A stretch of 23,755 nucleotides of DNA from Bacillota bacterium (GCA_023391185.1 JAEWBI010000019.1:1-23755); one strand, 5' to 3'; positions 6,889-15,808 are shown, numbered from the stretch's first letter. The notes: a model not told the origin generated them from the sequence alone. Translations and numbers: made by a program.

Positions 6889-9344
6889 TATTCGTATTTT
6901 GTTATATCAGCATAGAAGCCATAATCAACTGCACTGCTGTCTGATGTCAATCTAATATTAACAGTATTACCATTTATAATAAATGATTGATCAGCTAACT
7001 GCGAACCAGTATACTTAATTGATGAACCTACTTGCCCACCTGAACCATCTGTTATAAATATATAATCCCAACCTTGTTCTACAGAAGTAGAACTATTAAA
7101 TGTCACCTTAATCTTCGTTGCACCTGGTACTGTCATAGTATAAGTTTGATCCATATTATTTGAATATGAATGAGAACTTTCTAAAACATACGACTCTGCT
7201 AATTGAACATCAGTTATACTAGCATTTGAATTTGGCATAACAAATGTATTGGTATTATATGTACTACCATTAACTTTATAACTAACTATTTTAAATCCTG
7301 CTTGGTTTGATGTAATAGTAACTGTACAGTTTCCTATATACTTACCTTCTTTTAAACAACTGTTATCAACTACTACACTTGAACTATCATATGTTAAATC
7401 ATAGGTTTGTGCTCTAAGCCAGTTTACTGTAGCATATGAACTACCCCATGGGGCGTCACTTAATCCGTTATACACCTGATCTATATTTATTTCAGTTAGG
7501 TTATCTGTGCAATTAAAAGAACCACTTGATAAACCTGTTACAGTATTTGGAATATTAATTACAGATATATTTGACCAACAAAAGACACTTTCACCCATAT
7601 AAGTAATAGATGATGGTAAATCAATAGTACCAGCTAAACTATAATTTTCTGCAAAAGCCTGACCACTAATATATGAAAGGTTGCTTCCACCAACAAAAGT
7701 AAGTTTCTCAATACTATTACCTCTAAATGCATCATATCCAATATTAGTTAGGCTACTTGGTATAATAAATTCCCCTGAAATTGCATTACCGGTAAATGCA
7801 TAATCTTCAATATTTTCAATATTGGCTGGTAATGTCATAGGACTAGTTAATAAGTTAGAAGCAAAAGCGCCTTCACCTATAGTTTTTAAATTGGTTGCAT
7901 TACTAAAATTAACACTTGTAATACCCATATTTGCAAAAGCCCCATATCCTATACTTGTTATTGCTTTACCATTTATTTCTGCAGGGATTACGATATTTTT
8001 TGAACATTCAGTATTTTCATAATCAAAAGAAGTAATTTGATTTCCTGAACTATCTAACATAAAACAATCAGTTTGTTTAAAATTTCCAGGATCATATGCA
8101 GTTTTATAAACAAACGGATCTGAAGAAGTTCCAGTTCCAGAAACATAATACGAATCATTTCTTATTAATAATTTTAATTTGTCTACACAATCTGTACATG
8201 AATAACTTGAATCATCAATCTTAAATTTTCCTGATGATAGAAATCCTGGATGAGTTGAACCAGTTCCATATAAGTAAAATCCAATATTTAAATTTAGAGT
8301 ATTTCCAAAATTTCCTAACCAACTTGTTTGTGCGCAATTATTAAAGTTCAAAATAGATTCTTCCCTAGAAGAAGAAACAGTACTTTTTAAACAAGTTGAA
8401 TAAGCTTGTCTATCTATAGTTAACTCATAATCATAGAAAGATAATAGCGCGTAAGCATCGGTGCGAGGATTTCCATAAGAAATCTTATTACCTATATATG
8501 AAGATGTTTCCGCATCATATTCAATAAGTGAAGTCCAATCTCCACTTTTTGAAGAAGTAAAATAATTGGCGTTTTTTACTAAACCTAAATCATTAAACCT
8601 ATCTTTAAATGTTGGATCTAAAGTTGTATTATCATATTCATCAAACGTAAGATAACTACCAGTATCCCCAACAACTGCAATACCTTGATCAGTTAAGCCG
8701 ATAATTCTAAACTGTTGTCCATCAACTAAAATATAATTATTTGGATTAGATCCACTAAAATATTTTCCAGTATAATATCCAATAGTAGAACCATTTTCAG
8801 ATATTTCTGTATCGTACTCATCAGCACCAAGATTTACTCCTGCTGTAAGTTCTGCTCCTCTAAGCTCTTGTATTTTATCTAACAATAAATCTCCGGTTAC
8901 TGTATCTCCGTCATATTTACAATTACCATCTACATAATCACTTAATGTTACCTTATCATCAGTATAGTTCTTTGAAACACACCACTTATTGTTATTTACT
9001 GCAATAGCAATACCACATGTATTATCAACAGATACACTTCCTTGAAGTGGAAGTTTTCCTGAAATAGAAAGCTCTTGTCCACTAGTAATTTGATAGTCAG
9101 ATATTGAGTAGACTTTTGAAACTGCGTGTCCTTTTTGCAGTAAAATATTACAATCTTTTTCTGCAGCATCAACTACACCAATTGCTGTTTGTTTAAAAGA
9201 TTGTTTCCTTGCTTCTTCAACTATTTTATTTGCTACTGGTATAATTATTAAAGCAAGAATAGCAAGAATTAGTATAATTGCTATTAATTCTATTAGAGTA
9301 AAACCTAATTGTTTTTTGTTATTAATTTTGTTTAATTTTATCAT
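6888..9344 (-). CDS. Pilin-like secreted BspA-type leucine-rich repeat protein with C-terminal CUB-like domain
   Basis: Surface protein of 818 residues from the ATG at 9344. That start is chosen over an in-frame GTG at 9353 because AAGGTGGT lies just upstream and includes the GTG. The N-terminus is a class III (type IV prepilin) leader ending LG|FTLIE, with cleavage after G14, Glu at +5 and a long hydrophobic helix. Residues about 50-145 form a Cys-containing globular part. Residues 150-420 are an unassigned ectodomain (NNYILVDGQQFRIIG; SGTGTSSDPFVY). Residues about 427-625 are BspA/LRR_5-type repeats with recurring IG-x-x-AF and NxI turns, closed by a PWG...NWLR cap (632-644). Residues about 716-818 resemble a CUB domain (WDYIFITDG, KYTG, LTSDSS, GFYADI). 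It follows yfhO after 13 bp. Extracellular binding or adhesion is likely. No prepilin peptidase or assembly gene is in the window, so pilus assembly is unproven. Confidence 0.88.
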   Translation of the reverse strand: MIKLNKINNKKQLGFTLIELIAIILILAILALIIIPVANKIVEEARKQSFKQTAIGVVDAAEKDCNILLQKGHAVSKVYSISDYQITSGQELSISGKLPLQGSVSVDNTCGIAIAVNNNKWCVSKNYTDDKVTLSDYVDGNCKYDGDTVTGDLLLDKIQELRGAELTAGVNLGADEYDTEISENGSTIGYYTGKYFSGSNPNNYILVDGQQFRIIGLTDQGIAVVGDTGSYLTFDEYDNTTLDPTFKDRFNDLGLVKNANYFTSSKSGDWTSLIEYDAETSSYIGNKISYGNPRTDAYALLSFYDYELTIDRQAYSTCLKSTVSSSREESILNFNNCAQTSWLGNFGNTLNLNIGFYLYGTGSTHPGFLSSGKFKIDDSSYSCTDCVDKLKLLIRNDSYYVSGTGTSSDPFVYKTAYDPGNFKQTDCFMLDSSGNQITSFDYENTECSKNIVIPAEINGKAITSIGYGAFANMGITSVNFSNATNLKTIGEGAFASNLLTSPMTLPANIENIEDYAFTGNAISGEFIIPSSLTNIGYDAFRGNSIEKLTFVGGSNLSYISGQAFAENYSLAGTIDLPSSITYMGESVFCWSNISVINIPNTVTGLSSGSFNCTDNLTEINIDQVYNGLSDAPWGSSYATVNWLRAQTYDLTYDSSSVVVDNSCLKEGKYIGNCTVTITSNQAGFKIVSYKVNGSTYNTNTFVMPNSNASITDVQLAESYVLESSHSYSNNMDQTYTMTVPGATKIKVTFNSSTSVEQGWDYIFITDGSGGQVGSSIKYTGSQLADQSFIINGNTVNIRLTSDSSAVDYGFYADITKYE

Positions 9345-9357
9345 GATTACCACCTTT

Positions 9358-11559
9358 TTAATTCTTTAAATATTTTTTTGAAAATCTGGAGTATATTATT
9401 AGTAGTATTAAACTTCCTAAACTTATGACTAACCCATTTTTAAAATTTGTTGCTTTATAAATAATACTTATTTCATTACTACCCTTAGGAATATTAAATC
9501 CTATTAAACCATTATTTAACTCAAAATAATCAACTTTCTTATCATTAACAGTTATTATGAAATTATTATCATATGGAATAGTATATAAAATTGTTGAGTC
9601 AGCACTTACTTCTATATTAGAATACACTCCATTGGCTAATTTCCTTGTGAATGAGTCTAATATTTCAGCACTATTATCAATTATATCATCCTTTTCGTTA
9701 GCAATGAAACTATCAGAGAATATTTTAATCTTCTCTGATGAGGTTTTTATTTTACTAAATTGTTCATTAGAGATTACATCATTTAAAATAATTCCCATTG
9801 ATTGATATTGTTCATTTAAATAAACTGTATATTCTCCTTTTTTATATAGATATTTATACCCATCATCTTTTAAATCCCTAGAGTTACAAGCAACAATATA
9901 TTTAGTACTGTAAAAATCAATTAATTCTCTATATTCTAAACTAATGGAAGTATTTTGCTTTCTATATATACCAAGAGAGTTATATATTTTAAATATTGAC
10001 GGAGCTATAGAACTATTAAATGAATCTATAGATGATTCATTAAAATATAAATTCATATTATACATACAACCAAGATATTTAACTCTATAAAATTCATTAT
10101 CTTTTATTAAATCGTTATTGATTGCCTCTACATAAAGTTTATTGTTATCATAATTTATATCCTGAATAGATTGATAATTAATATAGTGATATCCTTCCAT
10201 TAATATACAAATTATAACAGGAATAATTAATAAATTAATTTCGTCATATTTGTAGTACTTTTTCACTATATAAGGTACTAAAATAAAACAAAAGAATGCA
10301 ATCAAAATATTAATTAAATAGTAGGTATTAATTGTATCAAAACCTTTAATTATATATATAAAATACACTACTAACAAAAGAATATAAATTTCCCATATAA
10401 TTTTAAATAAATTTATTCCATTTTTAAGTTCTATTCTATCATCTAATGTCTTTATAGACATTATTACTATAAAAATGGATGGAATATAATACCATCTAGC
10501 ATAATACTGAGCATTAAAAACTGTAAAAGAACTATTTAGAATTGGTATTAACATAAATATAGATAATGTAATAGTTATTATTGATAAATAATTCTTTTTG
10601 TTTTTAAGTACATATACACAAGGTAATAGTATTCCAAAAAAAGGAATCCACATCTCACATGAAGCCCAGTTAGCACTATTTACTACACTAGACTTATTTA
10701 TAATATCAGTAGGAATTAATAATGCCTGAAATATTTTTATATACTGAGTAAAAGGATATAAAAAATACTGTTGCAAACTCAAACTATTACCAACCCTAGG
10801 ATTACTGGAAAGTGAAATAATAGAAGGTAATAATATACACATAGATAAGCCAATGGCTATAAATAGCTCAAATATAAACATTAATATATTCTTTTTACTA
10901 TATTTAAATCTACCACAAATACCATTAATAACTAGATAAATAAATAAGAATACTAGTTCACCAAAAGCAAAAACATAATTGGTTAGTATTGTCAAACCTA
11001 AAATGATAGCAAAAAGTCCTTTTTTATTTTTTTGAAATAGTTTATCTATACTATATAACAATAATGGAAATAACATTACTATGTCATGAAAATGATAAAA
11101 TAACATGTTGCAAATTTGAAAACCACTAAATGTATATAATAAAGAACCTAGTACTGCTAGTTCTTTTCTTTTTACAAATTGTTTAAAATATATATATGAA
11201 AATAAACCTGTAAAAGCATACTTAAGGATTAAAAATATGCCTATTAAATATGGAAACCATGAAGATGGAAAAATTAAACCTAATAAAAAGAATGGACTAC
11301 CTAAATCATAAAAACTATATCCTTCAATTATAGATGATCCTAAATCATTATTAAAAGTATATAAAGTATTACCACTTCTTATTTGATCATTTACATTAAC
11401 GTTAAAAGCTACCTGTTGTGTTTGAAAATCACCTGATAAAATTAGTAAACCTTTGTTTTTTATTATACTCGGTAATAACATTATCAAAGCAACTAATAAT
11501 GATAATAGGAATACTCTTGTATAATCACTTTTTATTAGCTTTTTAATCTTATTACTCAT
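9358..11559 (-). CDS. yfhO: YfhO family multi-pass membrane protein (putative glycosyltransferase)
   Basis: Large membrane protein with about a dozen transmembrane helices, a C-terminal extracytoplasmic domain (about 490-700) and a last helix near 705-725. Family hallmarks are the first helix followed by the acidic loop LSGDFQTQQ, the LYTFSGF and HFHDIVMLFPL segments, and the GNSL...YPFTQY loop. YfhO proteins of Bacilli are implicated in adding sugars to lipoteichoic acid or related surface polymers from a lipid-linked donor. The start is ATG at 11559 because AGGTGAG sits directly before it; the open frame extends 25 codons further, but that part has no ribosome binding site and includes the promoter -10. 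The protein is therefore 733 residues. It is probably co-transcribed with the pilin-like gene downstream, so that surface protein is one possible acceptor (inference). Confidence 0.85.
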   Translation of the reverse strand: MSNKIKKLIKSDYTRVFLLSLLVALIMLLPSIIKNKGLLILSGDFQTQQVAFNVNVNDQIRSGNTLYTFNNDLGSSIIEGYSFYDLGSPFFLLGLIFPSSWFPYLIGIFLILKYAFTGLFSYIYFKQFVKRKELAVLGSLLYTFSGFQICNMLFYHFHDIVMLFPLLLYSIDKLFQKNKKGLFAIILGLTILTNYVFAFGELVFLFIYLVINGICGRFKYSKKNILMFIFELFIAIGLSMCILLPSIISLSSNPRVGNSLSLQQYFLYPFTQYIKIFQALLIPTDIINKSSVVNSANWASCEMWIPFFGILLPCVYVLKNKKNYLSIITITLSIFMLIPILNSSFTVFNAQYYARWYYIPSIFIVIMSIKTLDDRIELKNGINLFKIIWEIYILLLVVYFIYIIKGFDTINTYYLINILIAFFCFILVPYIVKKYYKYDEINLLIIPVIICILMEGYHYINYQSIQDINYDNNKLYVEAINNDLIKDNEFYRVKYLGCMYNMNLYFNESSIDSFNSSIAPSIFKIYNSLGIYRKQNTSISLEYRELIDFYSTKYIVACNSRDLKDDGYKYLYKKGEYTVYLNEQYQSMGIILNDVISNEQFSKIKTSSEKIKIFSDSFIANEKDDIIDNSAEILDSFTRKLANGVYSNIEVSADSTILYTIPYDNNFIITVNDKKVDYFELNNGLIGFNIPKGSNEISIIYKATNFKNGLVISLGSLILLIIYSRFSKKYLKN

Positions 11560-11581
11560 ATACTCACCTACTTTGTATTCC

Positions 11582-11590
11582 ATTATACCA
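11582..11590 (-). promoter_or_regulatory. Extended -10 promoter of yfhO
   Basis: The minus strand reads TGGTATAAT: a perfect -10 with a TGn extension, 22 bp before the yfhO ATG. It lies inside the upstream end of the yfhO open frame, which supports the shorter start at 11559. No convincing -35 is visible. Confidence 0.7.
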
Positions 11591-11616
11591 AAAAAAGAAG
11601 AGAGTTGTATACTCCC
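11591..11616 (-). terminator. Terminator of the GGDEF/yihY operon
   Basis: Minus-strand RNA can form GGGAGU (616-611 side) paired with ACUCUC around an ATACA loop, including one G-U pair, followed by a T-rich tail. A second inverted repeat, GCACAA/TTGTGC at 11631-11643, lies between the yihY stop and this hairpin; it has no T tail. Confidence 0.65.
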
Positions 11617-11651
11617 TTCGTAGTCTGTAAGCACAAATTGTGCCTCTTATA

Positions 11652-12485
11652 TTATGCTTCATTTTTTTCTTTTAATTCATTCATCGCTTTTAAATATTCA
11701 TCACTATTAATTGCAATTCCAATTACTAATGAATATGAAAGTATATAAACCCAAATCATAAGTACAATTATATTAGCTAAACTGCTATAAAAAATATTAT
11801 AATTAGCAAAGTTATTTGCATATATAGAATATACACTTGTCGCTATTATCCAAGCTACTGTAGTAAATAAAGCTCCTTTATTCATAAACTTACTTGAAAT
11901 TGAAGCATCAGGAGCCATTGTAAATAATAGTTTTATCATTATAAATACTACTATTAAACCAATTGTCCATTTTATTACAAGAAATATATTGTATACAAAT
12001 ACAGGTATAGATGCATCAAATATCAAATCATATAGAAATGTAAGTAAATTATTTCCATACGCCATTACGACTATTACAAAGAAAAATAGAGTTATTAAAA
12101 CAATAAGCATAAATAAAGCCTTAATTCTTTTTCTTAGATATCCAGCTCCATCTATTTTAAAAAGCATATTAGAAGCAACTATTATTGAGCTAGTTCCATT
12201 AGATGCCACCATAAAACCAATTAACATAGATACTCCAATACCAAACCCTGGTGAGGTTAAAGCAGGAAGTAAAATATCTATTATTGCCATTGGTAATGCA
12301 TCTTCAAATGTCTCTGTCAAAATATCCATTGAAATAGAAAACTGAGAAGCTATAATACCAATTAGTGTTAATAATGGAATCATGGATAAAACAAGGAAAT
12401 AAGCGATTTGCCCAGGCAAAACGCTTAATTCCTTTTTATTAATTATTCTTATCATTCTAGAAATATAGTGCTTAATTTTTTTCAT
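11652..12485 (-). CDS. YihY/BrkB family inner membrane protein
   Basis: Integral membrane protein of 277 residues with about six transmembrane helices. It shows the family's N-terminal pattern (a basic start, then LSVLPGQIAYFLVLSMIPLL), the glycine-rich GFGIGVSMLIGFMVASNGTSSI segment in the middle, and the C-terminal Ser/Tyr-containing helices (SIYANNFANYN, YSSLANIIVLMIWVYILSYSLVIG). Members were once labelled ribonuclease BN, but that assignment is obsolete. Their role is not firmly established; envelope or lipid-related functions have been suggested. It is the last gene of a three-gene operon, 14 bp after the GGDEF gene. Confidence 0.9.
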   Translation of the reverse strand: MKKIKHYISRMIRIINKKELSVLPGQIAYFLVLSMIPLLTLIGIIASQFSISMDILTETFEDALPMAIIDILLPALTSPGFGIGVSMLIGFMVASNGTSSIIVASNMLFKIDGAGYLRKRIKALFMLIVLITLFFFVIVVMAYGNNLLTFLYDLIFDASIPVFVYNIFLVIKWTIGLIVVFIMIKLLFTMAPDASISSKFMNKGALFTTVAWIIATSVYSIYANNFANYNIFYSSLANIIVLMIWVYILSYSLVIGIAINSDEYLKAMNELKEKNEA

Positions 12486-12499
12486 ATCATCACCCAGAA

Positions 12500-14548
12500 T
12501 TAGTTATTTAACTCTTCTTTATTATTTCTCATATCAAGAGTTGCTTCATTTATAGCGTCATCTATTGTTTTAATTCCATCAGTTATCATACTATAACCTA
12601 TCGCAGCACCAAAACCATGGGCTAATTCTTTAAACTCTTTATTCATTTTTTTAATGTAAGAAATCACTTGCTTTTCATCATACTCAACTAAGTATATTAA
12701 AAACTCATTACCATTTGTTCTTATAATATCACTTTTTGGAATCTGATTTTTAATTAAAATATTAGCTGCCTGTCTAATTACTTCATCACCTTCTTGGTGA
12801 CCGTAATTATCATTAATATAAGCTATATTATTTAAATCTAGTATTATTATAGATTGTGGATATACTTCACTAGCATCCCATAATTCAATATTATCATTTA
12901 AATAGTTACGATTTTTAAGTGAAGTAAGCATATCAACATATCTTAGTTTATCTTCTTTTCGCATTGTTGTTTTTCTTTTTTTAGACTTATTAGGCATAAA
13001 TCTACTGCCAAGCAAGAAGGCTAATAATAAGATAATTACAAGTCCTAAACCAGTAACAACTTTCTTTAATAAAGTACTTGTTGTTGTAGCATTTATCGCA
13101 TTATAATATCCTGTGTTAATCATAGGAGTTTCGTTTGCAAATGCTAAATAATAATTAAAGAAATTTTCAAAAACTTCATTGTTTTTTATATCTCTTATCA
13201 TATATGTGTAGTCATTATCTAAATTATATTGATAATCAATCTTGAAATTTTCAAAAATAGAATTCTTATAAAAGTCATATGTTGCTTTATCAATCACAAC
13301 AACACTATTATTATTAACTGCAGATAATAAATCACTTACACTATCATAAGTTTTCACATCTGCTTCTACTTCATTAAGTTCAGCCTCTATCATTGTATCA
13401 CTTAAGGTAATAACTGATAGTCCTTTTAAAGATTTTACTGAGTTAAGTATTAAATCATTGCTATAACCTGATGCTACAACTATTTTTTCATCATAAGGTG
13501 AAACTGTATTAAATAGATCTAAATCATATTCTTTTTCATTATATTTATCAAAATATAAATCAATATCACCACTTGCTAAAGCGTTTCTTAACTTTTCTAT
13601 ATTTGGATACTTGTCAAAAGTAACCTCTATATTTGCTATATCAGCAAAAGATTTAATAATAGAACTATTAATACCTACTAATTTACCATTAACTTCGATA
13701 TCAAATGGAGCATTTTCAACAAAACCATAAACATATCTTTTACTTCTAAATTTTACTTTTGATTGTTCTTCTGTATCACTTAACTGAAAATACAAATTAG
13801 TAAACTCTGAAGCATAAGTACTGTCATATTTTTCTGTACTCCATTTTTTATAATACTTAGTTAATATATTATTTAATTTTTTAGTATCACCTAAAGATAT
13901 AACATAATTATCTACTAATTCAGTAATATTATAGTTAATATATAAATTTTTATAGTTTTCATAATTACTTAAGAAAACTAATTTAGGTAAAACAATATAA
14001 TCGATACCACTATCTTTACTTTCCAAAGAAGTAAATAGTTCAGTGATGTTATTATATGGTTTATATAATAAACTATCTGAAACAAGATAATTATTAGTAT
14101 TATCCATCTGACTAGTAAGTAAACCTATTGTTGCTTTAGGAATTTCATTTAAATTATTATATTTAATGTTTTCTTTACCAACTAAAACATAATTATCAGT
14201 ATATATTAAAATATCATTATCAGAAACCTCGTTAACTACTTTAAAAGTATAGTCTTCATCAATCTCTTCACCGTATTTATATGATACTTTATTGAAGTCA
14301 ATTCCAGTATCTTCCTCTATTTTTTCAATAAAATCAAATACAATTCCTTCACCTGAATTATTTAAGATCGCCACATCATTAATAAAACCAAAATCAATAA
14401 TGTCATTTTTGTTATTTTGTATCCACTGTTTTTCTACTAATGTAAGTGTCGACTTACCATCTTCATTAGTTAATATAAAATATAAGATTCCAATTATCGC
14501 TATTATTACTACTATTATAGAAATAATAAGTGCTTGTTTTTTTTTCAT
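12500..14548 (-). CDS. Membrane sensor: tandem solute-binding-like domains fused to a GGDEF domain with a variant motif
   Basis: Signalling protein of 682 residues. There is an N-terminal anchor (about 6-27), then two extracytoplasmic domains resembling family 3 solute-binding proteins: about 50-255, and about 270-475 with the clearer lobe pattern GFVENAPFDIEVNGKLVG, SGDIDLYF and SVITLSDTMIEAEL. A transmembrane helix follows (about 494-516), a basic linker, and a GGDEF-like domain (about 535-680). That domain has DMLTSLKNRNYL, the metal-binding D571 in DLNN, and NDNYGHQEGDEVI, but the signature reads N612-G613-N614-E615-F616. Loss of the central Asp makes normal cyclic-di-GMP synthesis doubtful; it may be a nucleotide-binding receptor or a cyclase of altered activity. 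It lies 9 bp after the 158-codon-frame gene and 14 bp before yihY. The sensed ligand is unknown; an amino acid is a family-based guess. Confidence 0.85.
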   Translation of the reverse strand: MKKKQALIISIIVVIIAIIGILYFILTNEDGKSTLTLVEKQWIQNNKNDIIDFGFINDVAILNNSGEGIVFDFIEKIEEDTGIDFNKVSYKYGEEIDEDYTFKVVNEVSDNDILIYTDNYVLVGKENIKYNNLNEIPKATIGLLTSQMDNTNNYLVSDSLLYKPYNNITELFTSLESKDSGIDYIVLPKLVFLSNYENYKNLYINYNITELVDNYVISLGDTKKLNNILTKYYKKWSTEKYDSTYASEFTNLYFQLSDTEEQSKVKFRSKRYVYGFVENAPFDIEVNGKLVGINSSIIKSFADIANIEVTFDKYPNIEKLRNALASGDIDLYFDKYNEKEYDLDLFNTVSPYDEKIVVASGYSNDLILNSVKSLKGLSVITLSDTMIEAELNEVEADVKTYDSVSDLLSAVNNNSVVVIDKATYDFYKNSIFENFKIDYQYNLDNDYTYMIRDIKNNEVFENFFNYYLAFANETPMINTGYYNAINATTTSTLLKKVVTGLGLVIILLLAFLLGSRFMPNKSKKRKTTMRKEDKLRYVDMLTSLKNRNYLNDNIELWDASEVYPQSIIILDLNNIAYINDNYGHQEGDEVIRQAANILIKNQIPKSDIIRTNGNEFLIYLVEYDEKQVISYIKKMNKEFKELAHGFGAAIGYSMITDGIKTIDDAINEATLDMRNNKEELNN

Positions 14549-14557
14549 ACTACCACC

Positions 14558-15016
14558 TTACTTAGTGTTTGACCAAACAAAGTCATCACTAGTTTTATGT
14601 TTATATCCAATGATTGGATATTTAGAATCTTCGCTAGTTCCTGATTCAACAATAAAAACTTGAATATCATAAAAAGAAAGTTCATCTTCAGTAAAATTAT
14701 CTTTAACTATATTTGATAATTTTTTTGAATCATCAAGACTTGTGCCACTATTTATAGTTATTATAAAATTCACTAATCTTCCTTTAACATCAACAGTTGC
14801 TTTAGAAACAATAGATTCATCTTTTACTTCATCAGTTATATCTTTTAAATATGAATCGCTTAGCGGTACTTCTTTAATACCATCAAGTCTTGTACCATAT
14901 CTATCACCATTTACGCCAAACCACATTATTAAGAATGCAATTAAACAAATCAAAATAATAACAAGAAACATTATTAAAAAAATTGATTCTTTCGTATGTC
15001 TCTTAAAAAATTTCAT
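14558..15016 (-). CDS. Membrane-anchored protein of unknown function, first gene of the GGDEF operon
   Basis: I do not recognise the family. From the ATG at 15016, chosen because GAGGTGA lies 7 bases upstream (an in-frame ATG at 15034 has no ribosome binding site), the product has 152 residues. It has a basic KFFKRHTK start, one strong transmembrane helix (about 12-33) and a soluble domain of alternating strands and helices, including VDVKGRLVNFIITIN and FYDIQVFIVES. That suggests a single small alpha/beta fold outside the cell, with a short tail ending in DFVWSNTK. It is followed after 9 bp by the sensor GGDEF gene, so it could be an accessory or partner of that sensor (inference from position only). 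Confidence 0.8.
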   Translation of the reverse strand: MKFFKRHTKESIFLIMFLVIILICLIAFLIMWFGVNGDRYGTRLDGIKEVPLSDSYLKDITDEVKDESIVSKATVDVKGRLVNFIITINSGTSLDDSKKLSNIVKDNFTEDELSFYDIQVFIVESGTSEDSKYPIIGYKHKTSDDFVWSNTK

Positions 15017-15037
15017 ACAATTCACCTCTACCAAATA

Positions 15038-15066
15038 ATTATACTATATTTCTATAAATATATCAA
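15038..15066 (-). promoter_or_regulatory. Near-consensus sigma-A promoter of the GGDEF/yihY operon
   Basis: On the minus strand, TTGATA (15061-15066) is separated by exactly 17 bp from TATAAT (15038-15043). It is among the best vegetative promoters in the window and lies 22 bp before the chosen start codon. Confidence 0.85.
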
Positions 15067-15072
15067 TTATAG

Positions 15073-15098
15073 AAAAAACATACATATATAATGTATGT
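15073..15098 (-). terminator. Terminator after the ytxH-like gene
   Basis: On the minus strand, an 8-bp perfect stem (ACATACAT with ATGTATGT) with a five-base AT loop is followed by six T. It closes the lipoprotein-to-ytxH operon directly after its last stop codon. Confidence 0.88.
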
Positions 15099-15099
15099 G

Positions 15100-15510
15100 T
15101 TATTTTTCTTCTAGTTTATTTAAAACTTCTTTTGTTACTTCAATTGCTTTTGCTCTTACTGACGCAGCTGTTTGTTCAAGTACTGGTGTTCCCTTTTCAA
15201 TAGCATAATCAACTAATTCATCAGCCATATCTTGTATCTCAGCAGCTTTCTTTTTAGCCACTTTAATTACTGTTTCTTTATCAAGATTTTCTAAAGATTC
15301 TCTTATTTCAAAAATCTTTGCTTCTATTTCTTCTTTAACTTCATCAATATCAACTGATTTTAATTCTTCTAGAAGTTTATCAATATACTCTTTTAAATCT
15401 TTACGTGTCTCAGAACCTGCTTTTGGTGCTAAAAGTACACCTGCTGCTGCTCCTAATCCTAAACCAGCTAAAAATTTAAAAAACCCGCCTTTTTTCTTGT
15501 CTTTACTCAT
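15100..15510 (-). CDS. YtxH family membrane-associated protein
   Basis: The product has 136 residues from the ATG at 15510, which has GAGGAGG about 10 bases upstream. A longer frame to 15606 only reads the end of the neighbouring gene in another frame. The N-terminus is basic (MSKDKKKGG), followed by a glycine/alanine-rich helix and the YtxH signature GVLLAPKAGSETRKDLKEY (about 24-42). The rest is a long, highly charged amphipathic helix predicted to be coiled coil. YtxH proteins are general-stress, envelope-associated proteins in Bacilli with unclear biochemistry. The start overlaps the end of the DUF948-like gene by 8 bases, so the two are translationally coupled, matching the ytxG-ytxH pairing known in Bacillus. 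Confidence 0.88.
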   Translation of the reverse strand: MSKDKKKGGFFKFLAGLGLGAAAGVLLAPKAGSETRKDLKEYIDKLLEELKSVDIDEVKEEIEAKIFEIRESLENLDKETVIKVAKKKAAEIQDMADELVDYAIEKGTPVLEQTAASVRAKAIEVTKEVLNKLEEK

Positions 15511-15808
15511 TTTCTTCTTCCTCCTCTTTCTTTTTGGAATCTTTTCTTCTTTTAGAAAATAAAGCACTAATACCACTTGAAATAATGCCGGAAAACTTAT
15601 CTCCAAAATTACTTAAAGCATCTGCAGTAGTGTCAACTATATTAAATATACCATCAAGTTTTTTCACTTTGACATTTACATCATCGACAACAGCATCTAC
15701 TTTATTTAAAGTTTTAATAAGTCTAATAACTAATACTATTAAAACTACTACTAGTATAATCAATAAACCATATAATATTACTGGGAAAATTTCGTTTAAT
15801 GTTTCCAT
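15503..15808 (-). CDS. DUF948/YtxG-like membrane protein
   Basis: The 101-residue protein has one long N-terminal transmembrane helix (about 8-30). A heptad-like stretch follows (LIKTLNKVDAVVDDVNVKVKKLDGIFNIVDTT), typical of DUF948 proteins that carry repeated VDxVxxDVNxK motifs. The tail is strongly charged (KRRKDSKKKEEEEENE). Its ATG shares a base with the TAA of the upstream acidic protein gene (TAATG), and its end overlaps ytxH, so three genes are coupled. It is probably a membrane-tethered, cell-envelope or general-stress protein, as YtxG is in Bacillus. Its precise role is unknown. Confidence 0.8.
   Translation of the reverse strand: METLNEIFPVILYGLLIILVVVLIVLVIRLIKTLNKVDAVVDDVNVKVKKLDGIFNIVDTTADALSNFGDKFSGIISSGISALFSKRRKDSKKKEEEEENE

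Noticed and set aside
9345..9353. GTG start for the first pilin-like gene
   Set aside because: The GTG is part of the AAGGTGGT ribosome binding site; the ATG at 9344 is correctly spaced.
11560..11634. 25-codon extension of yfhO
   Set aside because: It contains the promoter -10 and the preceding terminator and has no ribosome binding site.
11631..11643. GCACAA/TTGTGC palindrome as an operator
   Set aside because: No regulator gene is adjacent and it may be part of the terminator region; one copy is not enough to call an operator.
15511..15606. N-terminal extension of the YtxH-like frame
   Set aside because: It overlaps the DUF948-like gene in another frame; the strong GAGGAGG site and the usual YtxH N-terminus place the start at 15510.
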